Shown here in pieces: positions 1 to 7,908 of a DNA stretch of 48,506 bases (the first letter of the stretch is position 1; each line of letters starts with the position of its first letter). A program made the translations under genes and the position numbers. The notes beneath the pieces are model-generated. The model was not told the DNA's origin, ran no database searches, and saw only the letters and a program-made list of their open reading frames with translations. The stretch is from Acidimicrobiia bacterium (GTDB lineage: Bacteria > Actinomycetota > Acidimicrobiia > Acidimicrobiales > Poriferisodalaceae). The stretch spans positions 1 through 48,506 of the forward strand of contig JAJEFK010000019.1 in NCBI GenBank assembly GCA_022820505.1, in the 5' to 3' direction.

Positions 1-1
1 G

Positions 2-262
2 TCGCCCGGCCCGATTCTGGACCGCACCACCGAACACCTCAGCCCGACCGATGTCGGCATCCGTACCCATCGCCGCATGTACCTGGCCGCTCTCCGCCGG
101 CCCGACGCGGACACGCTCATCGGCGCCGCTCACCCCGGTGGGCTCCGCGGCCCCGGCGCCATCGACGGCGTCACCACCGGCGACGATTTCGACACCGCGT
201 GGCGCAACCTCGAAACCCAACGACGCGAAGCCTCAGGGTGGGCTCCCGCGCTGGCGGACTGA
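2..262 (+). CDS. Rieske aromatic-ring oxygenase, C-terminal end (partial)
   Basis: The reading frame is open from the window edge and ends at a TGA at 260-262; the start lies outside. The visible 86 residues contain the stretch SPGPILDRTTEHLSPTDVGI followed by THRRMYLAALRRPD. This is the typical tail of phthalate-dioxygenase-type Rieske oxygenase alpha subunits (consensus 'QGPIxDRxxEHLGxSDxxIxxxRR'). The Rieske and iron-site domains are not in view, so substrate cannot be judged. A glutamine-synthetase-like gene begins three bases after the stop, so the two are probably co-transcribed. Family assignment rests on this tail motif only. Confidence 0.7.
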   Translation, partial: SPGPILDRTTEHLSPTDVGIRTHRRMYLAALRRPDADTLIGAAHPGGLRGPGAIDGVTTGDDFDTAWRNLETQRREASGWAPALAD

Positions 263-265
263 CCA

Positions 266-1672
266 TTGCTCGACGCACCGAGTTTGGAAGACCGCTGGGA
301 CGCGGACTGGTCCGACGCCGCGGCGCGAGTGGAGGACCAGGTCCGCAGCCTGGGGCTGCGCAGCGTTCGGGTCTCGTTCGCCGACCAGCACGGGTTGCTG
401 CACGGCAAGGTTCTCGATGCGGCGCAGATCCCCCATGCGCTGCGCAACGGCGTCTCGTTTCCGGGCTCGCTGCTCACCAAGGACACCGGCCGGCACTACG
501 CCTTCAAGCTCTGGGAACCCGACGGCGGCCCGACGCTCGCCTCGGTCATGGGCGCGCGCGACATGCTCATGGTTCCCGACCCCACCACGTTTCGCGTGCT
601 GCCGTGGCTGGAGGGGACCGGGTGGCTGCTCAGTGACCTGTACAGCGTCGAGGGTGCTCCGATCGAGCTGTCGACGCGCCGGATCTGCGGCGAGGCGCAC
701 CGGAAGCTGACGGATCGAGGGCTACGGCTCCGGGCGGGCCTCGAGATCGAATTCCACCTCTACAGCGTCGATGAGGCCTCCGGAGAACACCAACGCATCC
801 ACGAGGGATGGGACCTTCTTGCTGAGAGCTACTCCGATCAGATCGAACCGCTGCTCGAGCCGATCCAACGCCACCTCACGGAGCTGGGCCTGCCGCCGAG
901 GACCATCGAAACTGAGCAGGGTCCCAGTCAGGTCGAGCTCACGTTCCCCCCTGCCGACGGCATCGAACTGGCAGATCAAGCGGTCCTGATCCGCGCCGCA
1001 GTCAAACAGGTCGCGAGGAGACACGGCCTCCATGCGACGTTCATGTCCAGGCCAGGACGTGACGACACCTTCCCGAGCGGCTGGCACATCCACCAGTCGA
1101 TCGTCAGCGTTGACGACGGCCGCAACCAGTTCGCGCCAACGGTGCCGGGCGAGACGCTCTCGAAGATGGCGACGCACTACCTCGGTGGGCTCCTCGACCA
1201 CGCCCCCGAGTCGTGCCTGCTCACCACGCCGACCATCACCGGCTACAAGCGCTACCAGCCCTACAAGGTCGCTCCCGACCGGATTGTGTGGAGCCGCCAG
1301 CACCGGGGCGCCATGCTGCGCGTCATCGACGAGCCGCCCGGAGCCGCGACAAGGATCGAGAACCGCGCCGGCGACCCCGCTGCGAACCCGTACCTCTACC
1401 TCACATCCCAGATTCTCTCGGGGCTCGACGGCATCGATTCGAGAATCGAGGCGCCACCTCCCACTGAGATGCCGTACGAGGCCGAGGCGGGGCCGCTGCT
1501 GCCTCGCACCCTCGGCGAGGCCATCGAGGCGTTCGACCGCAGCGGCTTCTACCGCAACACGCTCGGCGACGAGATCGTCGACTACCTCGTCACCCTCAGG
1601 CGGTCGGAGTGGACGCGCTTCCAGGCGGCAGTGACCGACTGGGAACAACGCGAGTACTACGACACCTTCTAG
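266..1672 (+). CDS. Glutamine-synthetase-family ligase (gamma-glutamyl-amine synthetase type)
   Basis: A 468-residue glutamine synthetase fold protein. Recognisable family motifs are EIEFHLYSV (metal site), EQGPSQVEL, SGWHIHQSI (ATP/glutamate site) and RIENRAGDPAANPYLYL near the C-terminus. Length fits the GlnA-III / gamma-glutamylpolyamine synthetase group, and the C-terminal adenylylation motif of housekeeping GlnA is not evident. Members of this group ligate glutamate to amines, as PuuA does with putrescine, IpuC with isopropylamine and AtdA1/TdnQ with aniline. The only start that uses the whole conserved N-terminus is TTG at 266, three bases after the upstream Rieske gene; no strong ribosome site is seen. 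That pairing favours an amine-activation role over nitrogen assimilation. The amine is unknown. Confidence 0.85.
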   Translation: MLDAPSLEDRWDADWSDAAARVEDQVRSLGLRSVRVSFADQHGLLHGKVLDAAQIPHALRNGVSFPGSLLTKDTGRHYAFKLWEPDGGPTLASVMGARDMLMVPDPTTFRVLPWLEGTGWLLSDLYSVEGAPIELSTRRICGEAHRKLTDRGLRLRAGLEIEFHLYSVDEASGEHQRIHEGWDLLAESYSDQIEPLLEPIQRHLTELGLPPRTIETEQGPSQVELTFPPADGIELADQAVLIRAAVKQVARRHGLHATFMSRPGRDDTFPSGWHIHQSIVSVDDGRNQFAPTVPGETLSKMATHYLGGLLDHAPESCLLTTPTITGYKRYQPYKVAPDRIVWSRQHRGAMLRVIDEPPGAATRIENRAGDPAANPYLYLTSQILSGLDGIDSRIEAPPPTEMPYEAEAGPLLPRTLGEAIEAFDRSGFYRNTLGDEIVDYLVTLRRSEWTRFQAAVTDWEQREYYDTF

Positions 1673-1730
1673 TCAGCGAATTCAGCCGTACGGCCGGGAA
1701 GGCCGGCGATCGTTCGTCGCTGGATGGGAG

Positions 1731-2390
1731 CTACGACGCGGGCGGGGCGATGGAGCCGATGAACCGCGCGAGGAGCTGGTTCCATTCCTCCGACGTGGGC
1801 TGCCCGCCGCTCCGGGGCTCTGCCGCTGCTGCGAGCCGCACGCCGAGGCTGAGCGACTGGCATGCAAGAACGATGGCCTCGGTGCTGAGTGTCTCGTCGA
1901 TCTCGCCCGATGCCTTGCCGTGGGCGATGACCTCGGTGAGAACGGACGCCTCCACATCGAGCGCCCGTGCGATGTCGGCCTTCAGCGAGGAGTCGCGCCG
2001 AGCGATGACGCACGCCTCAAGCAAGAGGTTGCGCGCTTGGTCGTCCTGATCTGCCGAGAGCAGCCCGCCGCCGAGCAGGGCCAGCTTCTCTGGCACGGAC
2101 AAGTCGGCGCGTGTGGACACGGACAGCGTGTTGTGCGCACCTCGCCGCTCGACCGCAGCGAGGAACAGTTCCTGTTTGGTCAGCCATCGCGAGTAGATCG
2201 CCCCGGTCGACATGCCGCACCGGCGGGCGACATCGGCAACCCGGGCGGCTTCGTAGCCCTGCTCGCCGAACACGCGCGCCGCCGAGTCCAAAATGCGCTC
2301 CCGCACCTCGCGCGTGTCACGGGTGCTTCGTGGCTGTTCGGCCGTGTCTCGTGATTGCTCAGCCGTTGCCGTCGGGGGATCCTGCATCAA
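1731..2390 (-). CDS. TetR-family transcriptional regulator (first of a paralogous pair)
   Basis: A 219-residue TetR repressor. A charged leader (1-28) precedes the DNA-binding domain: RERILDSAARVFGEQGYEAA, then the helix-turn-helix VADVARRCGMSTGAIYSRWL at about 51-70, a canonical TetR signature. The ligand domain (about 90-219) is clearly homologous to that of the neighbour at 2443-3123; both share EKL..., EAS...GK(A/S)(S/A)G(E/D)I(D)..LST.AIVL and a W near the end. It is the last gene of the leftward operon starting at 9038, so it probably provides feedback control of that operon. Confidence 0.9.
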   Translation of the reverse strand: MMQDPPTATAEQSRDTAEQPRSTRDTREVRERILDSAARVFGEQGYEAARVADVARRCGMSTGAIYSRWLTKQELFLAAVERRGAHNTLSVSTRADLSVPEKLALLGGGLLSADQDDQARNLLLEACVIARRDSSLKADIARALDVEASVLTEVIAHGKASGEIDETLSTEAIVLACQSLSLGVRLAAAAEPRSGGQPTSEEWNQLLARFIGSIAPPAS

Positions 2391-2442
2391 GGAGCAACGA
2401 TAGCTCTAGCTACTAGCGCGATTGTGTGCGCGCGGCCCGGCT

Positions 2443-3123
2443 TCAGAACTCTTCGGGCGGCGGAGGCCTGAGGCCCTCGATCAGCCGCTCGACGAGGCCG
2501 TGCCAGCCTGCCGACGCCTCCTCGGAGAGGCGGCCCTGCCGGGCACGCAGCAGCAGGTGGCTCCCGATGCCGAGGGAATGGCACAAGAGCACGATCGCCC
2601 TGGTGCTCAGCGCGCTGTCGATGTCGCCGGCCGACTTTCCCTCCTCGATGATCTCTGCAATGTCGGAGGCCTCGGCGTCGAGCGCCGCCGACACCTTCGG
2701 GCGCCAGTCGTCGTCACGCAGCGCGAGCGCAAGGGCCTCGATCCACAGGTCGCGTGGGGTGTTGCGCTCGGAGGAGAGCAGGTTGGCGCCCATCATGGTG
2801 AGCTTCTCGGCTGCCGGCACGGGTGCGGCCTTGATCAGCAGGCTCATGCGCTGTGCGACGACGCTCTCGAATGCGGCTTCGAACAGCTCGTGCTTTCCCT
2901 CCCAGCACTTCTCGACGTCCTCCGCCGGGCTACCGGCGCGCTGCGCCACATCGAAGAGCGATCCCGCCTCGATGCCCAACTCGCCGAAGACCTCGACCGC
3001 CGCATCCACCAGGCCGTGCGTGGATGCCAAGAAGTCAGCATCACCCTCGTCGGCCGCCCCCGGCTCTGGCGGCTCTCCTTGTCCTGGATCTCGCACTCGA
3101 TAGATCGTAGTCGTAACAACCAC
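2443..3123 (-). CDS. TetR-like regulator with degenerate DNA-binding helix
   Basis: A 226-residue paralogue of the downstream TetR gene. The C-terminal domain aligns with the neighbour over nearly its whole length, e.g. EKLTMMGANLL, DAEASDIAEIIEEGKSAGDI and STRAIVLLCHSLG. The N-terminal domain keeps the TetR framework (LVDAAVEVFGELGIEAGSLF, DVAQRAG). However, the recognition helix, normally 'S.GA.Y..F.sK..L', reads SPAEDVEKCWEGKHELFEAA, so the usual glycine, aromatic and DNA-contacting residues are replaced. It may bind an unusual site, act only as a heterodimer partner, or be an effector sensor. The GTG start at 3123 is the longest option; a GTG about nine codons downstream is possible. It lies 47 bases after the molybdenum hydroxylase large subunit on the same strand. 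Confidence 0.8.
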   Translation of the reverse strand: MVVTTTIYRVRDPGQGEPPEPGAADEGDADFLASTHGLVDAAVEVFGELGIEAGSLFDVAQRAGSPAEDVEKCWEGKHELFEAAFESVVAQRMSLLIKAAPVPAAEKLTMMGANLLSSERNTPRDLWIEALALALRDDDWRPKVSAALDAEASDIAEIIEEGKSAGDIDSALSTRAIVLLCHSLGIGSHLLLRARQGRLSEEASAGWHGLVERLIEGLRPPPPEEF

Positions 3124-3170
3124 TATTGACTAAGTCCTCGAAATTGCCGTTGAGCCGCCTGACGGCGCCG

Positions 3171-5534
3171 TCAGCCGCCGGCTTCTCGAATGAGGCGTGA
3201 CAGCAGCGCGGGCCGGAGCGGCTTGGTGTTGACGTTGACGTCGAGATCTGACAGCGCGTCGGCGACGGCGTTGACGAGCGCAGGCACGGCGCCGATCAGG
3301 CCGCCTTCCCCCACGCCCTTGAACCCGCCGACGGTGTCGATCGACGGCGACTCGATGTGGGCGATCTGGAAGTTGGGAACGTCCACCGAGCTGGGCAGGA
3401 GATAGTCGATCAGCGTCGCCGTGCGCACCTGACCGTCCTCGTCGTAGACGAATTCCTCCATCAGCGCCTCGCCGACGCCTTGCGCCACACCGCCCATCAC
3501 CTGACCGTCGACGATCATCGGGTTGATGACGCGACCGCAGTCGTGCACGACGACGTAGCCCTCGATGTCGACGGTGCCGTCACCGGCATCGACAGCCACC
3601 TGCGCAATGTGGGTGGCATTGGCCATGGTGACCAGGGGCGGGTCGTAGAAATCGGTCTCCTCGATGCCGAAGCTCTCGCCTTCAGGGAGGTCGCTCGTGT
3701 TCATGGCGTACGCGGTCTCGGCGACCTCTTGGAACGAGAGGGTTCGGCTCGGCACGCCGGCGACGTGCATCTGGCCGTCGGATACCACGATGTCCTCCGG
3801 TGTCGACTCGAGCATGAACGCGGCGATCCGCGCCAGCTTGAGCCGGGCTTTCTCCGACGCTCGTATCAGTGCGCCGCCGCCCGTGACCGCGCTGCGGCTG
3901 GCAAAGGTGTTCGTGCCGTAGGGCCCAGCGGCGGTGTCGCCTTCCACGACCGTCACATCTTCCAATCGGGCCCCGAGCGCGTCGGCGACGACCTGCGCAA
4001 AGGTGGTGAAGTGGCCCTGGCCCGAATGGGCGTGGCTCACGAAGGCCGTCACCTTGCCGGTGGGCTCCACCTTCACCGTCCCGCTGTCGAACCCGGGCAG
4101 GCGGGTCAGCCCGCGGGCACGCCAGCCCGGGGCGCCGGTGCCGCTCACCTCGGTGAAGCTGCAGATGCCGATGCCCCGGTACTTGCCGTCGACGAGTCGG
4201 CCTTGCGCCTGGCCGGCGCGGAACTCGTCGTAGCCGGCCATCTCCATCGCCAGCTCGAGCGACTCGACGAAGCTGCCGGTGTCGTAGCGGACACCGACGA
4301 TGTTGGTCCACGGCAGCTCGGCGGTGGGCACCATGTTCCGCAGCCGGACCTCGGCTGGATCGAGCTCGAGCCGGCGGGCAATCCGGTCCATGATGCCCTC
4401 GATCGCCATGAAGCAGACCGGCTGGGCCACGCCCCGGTAGGCCAGCACGGGCGCAGTGTGGGTTGCGACGGCGGTGGCCGTGTACTCGTATTCGGTGATG
4501 CGGTACGGCCCGACGATCATGCGGGCGCCGCCGGTGGTTTCGAGGGTGCAGCCGAAGGGCAGTGCCGAGTAGGCGCCGCCGTTGGTCCGGATCTCGGCCC
4601 GCAGCGCGAGCACGATGCCGTCGTCGTTGATCGCGGCCTCCACCCGGTAGTGGTTGTCGCGGGCGTGCACGTCGGTGAGCAGGGCGCCGTAGCGGTCCTG
4701 GATCCACTTGACGGGTCGGCGCAGGCGCAGCGCGAGCGCGGCGCAGACGAACTCTTCGGGGTACAGGGCGGCCTTGATGCCGAAGCCGCCGCCGACGTCG
4801 GGCACCACGACCCGCAGGTTCGACTCCGCGACGTCGAGGAACTCGGCCAGGGCCGTCCGCAGCAGGTGGTGTATCTGGGTGGAGGAGTAGAAGACCAGGT
4901 TGCTCGGCTGCTCGGGAACGGCAAGGCACCCGCGGGGCTCGATCGGCACAGCGGTCACGCGCTTGGAGTGGAAGTCCTCGGTGATGACATGGGCCGCCGC
5001 TTCGAAGCCGGCCGCAACGCCCTCGGTGGCGAATCGGCCCTCGAAGTAGACGTTGCCCGGCACGGTCGGGTTGACTTGCGGGGCGGCGGGATCGGTGGCT
5101 GCGTGGATGTCGGTGATCGCGGGAAGCGACTCGTAGTCGACTTGGACCAGCTCCATGCCGTCTTCGGCGAGGTACGGGCTCTCGGCCACCACCACGGCCA
5201 CCGCCTCGCCTGCAAACCGCACCTCGTCCACTGCGAGCACGTCGCGGGTGTTGAAGCTGTAGCCGGGCAGCTCGATCTGGGCAGCGATCGGCTTCACCAT
5301 GGCCGCGAGATCCGCTCCGGTGAGCACGTCGACCACGCCGTCGAGAGCAAGCGCCTCGCTTGCGTCGATCGAGGTGATCCGGGCGTGGGCGTAGGGACTG
5401 AGCACGAAGGCGAGGTGCAGGGTGCTGAGCGGCGTGGGCAGATCGTCGACGAAGCGGCCCTGGCCTCGCAGGAGGTAGTCGTCTTCCCGGCGCAGCACGC
5501 TTTGCCCGACCGCGCCGTTCTGGTCGACGCTCAT
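3171..5534 (-). CDS. Molybdenum hydroxylase large subunit (CoxL/XdhB type)
   Basis: A 787-residue molybdopterin-cytosine-dinucleotide-binding subunit of the xanthine oxidase family. The N-terminal domain (SVLRREDDYLLRGQGRFVDD) is typical. The cofactor domain shows VGGGFGIKAALYPEE, AYRGVAQPVCF, SGQGHFTTFAQ and the C-terminal GVGEGGLIGAVPAL, whose glutamate (about residue 743) is the catalytic base. The AYRCSFR active-site loop of true CO dehydrogenase is absent (AYRGVAQP instead), so CO oxidation is unlikely. Hydroxylation of an aromatic or N-heteroaromatic ring, as in nicotinate, quinoline or isoquinoline hydroxylases, is more plausible. The start overlaps the stop of the iron-sulfur subunit (ATGA), giving the usual medium-small-large order. 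Confidence 0.93.
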   Translation of the reverse strand: MSVDQNGAVGQSVLRREDDYLLRGQGRFVDDLPTPLSTLHLAFVLSPYAHARITSIDASEALALDGVVDVLTGADLAAMVKPIAAQIELPGYSFNTRDVLAVDEVRFAGEAVAVVVAESPYLAEDGMELVQVDYESLPAITDIHAATDPAAPQVNPTVPGNVYFEGRFATEGVAAGFEAAAHVITEDFHSKRVTAVPIEPRGCLAVPEQPSNLVFYSSTQIHHLLRTALAEFLDVAESNLRVVVPDVGGGFGIKAALYPEEFVCAALALRLRRPVKWIQDRYGALLTDVHARDNHYRVEAAINDDGIVLALRAEIRTNGGAYSALPFGCTLETTGGARMIVGPYRITEYEYTATAVATHTAPVLAYRGVAQPVCFMAIEGIMDRIARRLELDPAEVRLRNMVPTAELPWTNIVGVRYDTGSFVESLELAMEMAGYDEFRAGQAQGRLVDGKYRGIGICSFTEVSGTGAPGWRARGLTRLPGFDSGTVKVEPTGKVTAFVSHAHSGQGHFTTFAQVVADALGARLEDVTVVEGDTAAGPYGTNTFASRSAVTGGGALIRASEKARLKLARIAAFMLESTPEDIVVSDGQMHVAGVPSRTLSFQEVAETAYAMNTSDLPEGESFGIEETDFYDPPLVTMANATHIAQVAVDAGDGTVDIEGYVVVHDCGRVINPMIVDGQVMGGVAQGVGEALMEEFVYDEDGQVRTATLIDYLLPSSVDVPNFQIAHIESPSIDTVGGFKGVGEGGLIGAVPALVNAVADALSDLDVNVNTKPLRPALLSRLIREAGG

Positions 5535-6019
5535 GTAGGGCTCCTCCGTCGCAGCTCCACCGCGGCCTCGGCCACCGCATCCACGATGTTGGCGTAGCCG
5601 GTGCAGCGGCAGACGTTGTTCATCAGTGCCTCCCGGATGGCGGCTTCGTCGGGGTCGGCGGTGCGCTCAAGCAGCTCGACCGTCGTGAGGAGGAAGCCCG
5701 GCGTGCAGAACCCGCATTGCAGCGCATGCTTCTGGTGGAACATCTCCTGGATCGGATGGAGTTCGTCGAGATCGGCCAGATCTTCGACAGTGCGGATGTC
5801 GGACCCGTCGACCGCCACGGCGAAGTGCAGGCAGCTGCGGGCGGTGCGACCGTCGAGCAGCACCGTGCACGCGCCGCACACCCCTTGCTCGCAGCCGATG
5901 TGGGCCCCCGTCAGGCCGAGATCGTGTCGCAGGTAGTCGACGAGCAGCCGCCGGGGCTCCAGCCGGGCTTCCCGGCGTCGCCCGTTGACGGTGACGGTCA
6001 CTTGGACTTCATCGCTCAT
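5531..6019 (-). CDS. Molybdenum hydroxylase small [2Fe-2S] subunit (CoxS type)
   Basis: A 162-residue protein. The N-terminal plant-ferredoxin-like domain has IGCEQGVCGACTVLLDG with cysteines at about 43, 48 and 51 plus C63. The C-terminal helical domain has QCGFCTPGF (C102, C105) and NNVCRCTGY (C137, C139) for the second cluster. This is the complete eight-cysteine set of the family, so it should pass electrons from the molybdenum centre to FAD. The frame stays open far upstream, but the start is set at ATG 6019: it overlaps the preceding subunit's stop (ATGA) and the protein then has standard length. The upstream extension would be antisense-like sequence inside the FAD subunit gene. Confidence 0.95.
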   Translation of the reverse strand: MSDEVQVTVTVNGRRREARLEPRRLLVDYLRHDLGLTGAHIGCEQGVCGACTVLLDGRTARSCLHFAVAVDGSDIRTVEDLADLDELHPIQEMFHQKHALQCGFCTPGFLLTTVELLERTADPDEAAIREALMNNVCRCTGYANIVDAVAEAAVELRRRSPT

Positions 6020-6873
6020 GGTGCCTCGCCTTCCAGCAGGCCGCGTTCGAGCAGCACGCCGACCAGGTGTCGCCGGTAGTCGGCGTCGGCGTGGATGTCG
6101 CCGGTCGGGTTGACGGCAGCGCGGGCCGCCGCGACGGCGGCGGCGATTGCCTCGGAACCGAGATCGGAGCCGACCAGCGCATTCTCGGCGTCGACCAGGC
6201 GCTGGGCCACCGACCCCACGCCGAACGCCGCGATGCGTGCCATCGTGCAGACGCCGTCCGCGCTGGCCCACCGCAGCGCCACGCCGCCCACCGGGAATGC
6301 GTGGCCCCCGTTCGAGACCTCGTGCAGGGCGCTTCGCTCGCTTGGGTCCTGGCGACTGAACGCGACTGCCGAGACGACCTCGCCCGGCTCGATGCAGGTG
6401 GTCATGTCGGTGACGAAGAAGTCGTGGGCCGGCACCCGACGTTCGCCGGCGGCACTCGTGAGCACCAGCTCGGCCTCCAGCGCGAGCGCCACGGCCGGCA
6501 GCTCGGCCAGCGGGTCGCAGTGGGCCAGGCTGCCGCAGACGGTGCCGCGGTTGCGCGTGGCGGGCAGCCCGACGTGGGGGAGCGCCGCGGCCAGCAGGGG
6601 GCACTCGGCTCGCACCAGCGGGCTGGTCTCGGCATCGATCTGGCGTACGAGCGCACCCACGACAAGGCGATCATCCGCACGCCGGATGTAGTCGAGCTCG
6701 TGACAGCGGTTGATCGACACGAGCACCTCGGGCCGGGCCAGTCGGAGGTTCATGAGCGGAACCAGGCTCTGGCCGCCGGCCAGGATCCGGGCGTCGTCGC
6801 CGTGCTCGGCGAGCGCGCTCACTACCTCGTCGAGCGATTCGGGGGCGACAAACGAGAACGGGGCGGGTTTCAT
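6016..6873 (-). CDS. Molybdenum hydroxylase medium FAD subunit (CoxM type)
   Basis: A 285-residue FAD-binding subunit. The FAD pyrophosphate-binding motif AGGQSLVPLMNLRLARPE lies at about residues 32-49. A second motif near 100-125 reads GLPATRNRGTVCGSLAHCDP, matching the family's 'IR..GTIGGSLAHADP'. The C-terminal CO-dehydrogenase flavoprotein domain runs to the end. It is the first of the three overlapping subunit genes and begins only six bases after the M29-like gene, so it sits inside the same operon. It carries electrons from the iron-sulfur clusters to an external acceptor that is not identified here. Confidence 0.94.
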   Translation of the reverse strand: MKPAPFSFVAPESLDEVVSALAEHGDDARILAGGQSLVPLMNLRLARPEVLVSINRCHELDYIRRADDRLVVGALVRQIDAETSPLVRAECPLLAAALPHVGLPATRNRGTVCGSLAHCDPLAELPAVALALEAELVLTSAAGERRVPAHDFFVTDMTTCIEPGEVVSAVAFSRQDPSERSALHEVSNGGHAFPVGGVALRWASADGVCTMARIAAFGVGSVAQRLVDAENALVGSDLGSEAIAAAVAAARAAVNPTGDIHADADYRRHLVGVLLERGLLEGEAP

Positions 6874-6879
6874 GGCGAC

Positions 6880-7908
6880 TCAGCCGACGACGGGCTGCAG
6901 CTCGGCCGCGAGGGCCACCAATGACTCAGGGCCCACGATGGCGCCGTCTTCGACGACCCGCTGGCCGTCGATGTCGATCGTGTGCATGAACAGCACAGCG
7001 TCGGGATGGTTCTCGCCCCCGCCGGGATCCCACCACGGCATGCCCATGCCGATGGCGTTGTTGCCCTGGGTACGGGTGTCCTCGATGAACGAGTCGCCGG
7101 TGACTCGGGCCGTGGGATGGATGCCATGGGTGAAGTGGATGACGTAGCCGTAGTTGCCGTCGGAGCCCGCTCGCCGCAGCGCCCGGTCGGCGACGGTGCG
7201 CTCGTTGCCGCCGCCGGAGATAGCCCGGATGCGGCCGTCGATCTCGAGGGTCATGGGTGCAGGCAGCCGGGTGTAGTACTCGTGGAAGATGGCGCCGATC
7301 TCGATGCGCCCCTTCACCGATTCGACCTCAGGGAACAGCGTGCATTGCCCGGGCACCAACACCGTGCCTGGCTTGTCGGCTCGTCTCGGCTTGGAGAATC
7401 CACGCGGCCCGAGCGTGAAGCTCACGTCGGTGCCGCCGCCGTCGGTGATGCGCACGGGCTTGCCCTCAGCGTCGTTCACCAGCGCGTCGAAGGCATGGTG
7501 CACTGCGAAGTAGCGGTCGAGATCGACCCGCCCGAACAGCCTCAGCAGGCCCCCGGCGTTGAGGTCGGCACCCAGCAGGTAGCGGATGTGGCCGCCATCC
7601 ATCGCCTGATCGTGCAGCTCAGAGCCGGCGAGGTACGGGAACGTGAGATCGATCCACACATCGGCGGCCAGCGCCGCGGCCGACACGGCCGGCGTGAGGT
7701 ACGGGTCGGCGAGACGGCCCTGATACGGCAGCGGCGGGATCAACAGCACCGATGAATTGGCGTCGGCGAGCAGAGATGCCCGGTGTATCGCCTGCCACAC
7801 TTCGGAGTCGCTGTCGGTGTCGGCGGTGATCACTACGGTCTCGCCCGGCTCCAACGCCATGTAGTCGCGCATCAGCACGTCGGCTGCGCCCGCAACCGTC
7901 GCGGTCAT
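6880..7908 (-). CDS. M29-like metalloprotein (aminopeptidase T / 2,5-dihydroxypyridine dioxygenase superfamily)
   Basis: A 342-residue protein. ALEPGETVVITADTDSD, GTDVSFTLG and the C-terminal FIEDTRTQGNNAIGMGMPWW fit the thermophilic metallopeptidase M29 superfamily. That superfamily also contains the iron-dependent ring-cleaving NicX (2,5-dihydroxypyridine 5,6-dioxygenase). The expected C-terminal H-x-D metal motif appears as MHTID (H-x-x-D), so the metal site may be altered. Being fused by a four-base overlap (ATGA) to a Rieske gene and followed by a molybdenum hydroxylase, a catabolic oxygenase or hydrolase role is more likely than peptide digestion. The start at ATG 7908 is set by that overlap; the longer open frame upstream lies inside the Rieske gene. 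Ring cleavage is inference. Confidence 0.7.
   Translation of the reverse strand: MTATVAGAADVLMRDYMALEPGETVVITADTDSDSEVWQAIHRASLLADANSSVLLIPPLPYQGRLADPYLTPAVSAAALAADVWIDLTFPYLAGSELHDQAMDGGHIRYLLGADLNAGGLLRLFGRVDLDRYFAVHHAFDALVNDAEGKPVRITDGGGTDVSFTLGPRGFSKPRRADKPGTVLVPGQCTLFPEVESVKGRIEIGAIFHEYYTRLPAPMTLEIDGRIRAISGGGNERTVADRALRRAGSDGNYGYVIHFTHGIHPTARVTGDSFIEDTRTQGNNAIGMGMPWWDPGGGENHPDAVLFMHTIDIDGQRVVEDGAIVGPESLVALAAELQPVVG

Noticed and set aside
3357..5597. A 746-residue open frame antisense to the molybdenum hydroxylase large subunit
   Set aside because: Composition is that of a third-position mirror frame (H, G, V, D rich), no family motifs, while the opposite strand holds a complete CoxL-type protein.
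5531..6604. A 357-residue extension of the iron-sulfur subunit
   Set aside because: The extra N-terminus lies inside the FAD subunit gene and is arginine-rich without similarity; ATG 6019 gives the standard length.
3171..6873. Aerobic carbon monoxide dehydrogenase
   Set aside because: The active-site loop AYRCSFR is missing; AYRGVAQP indicates another molybdenum hydroxylase.
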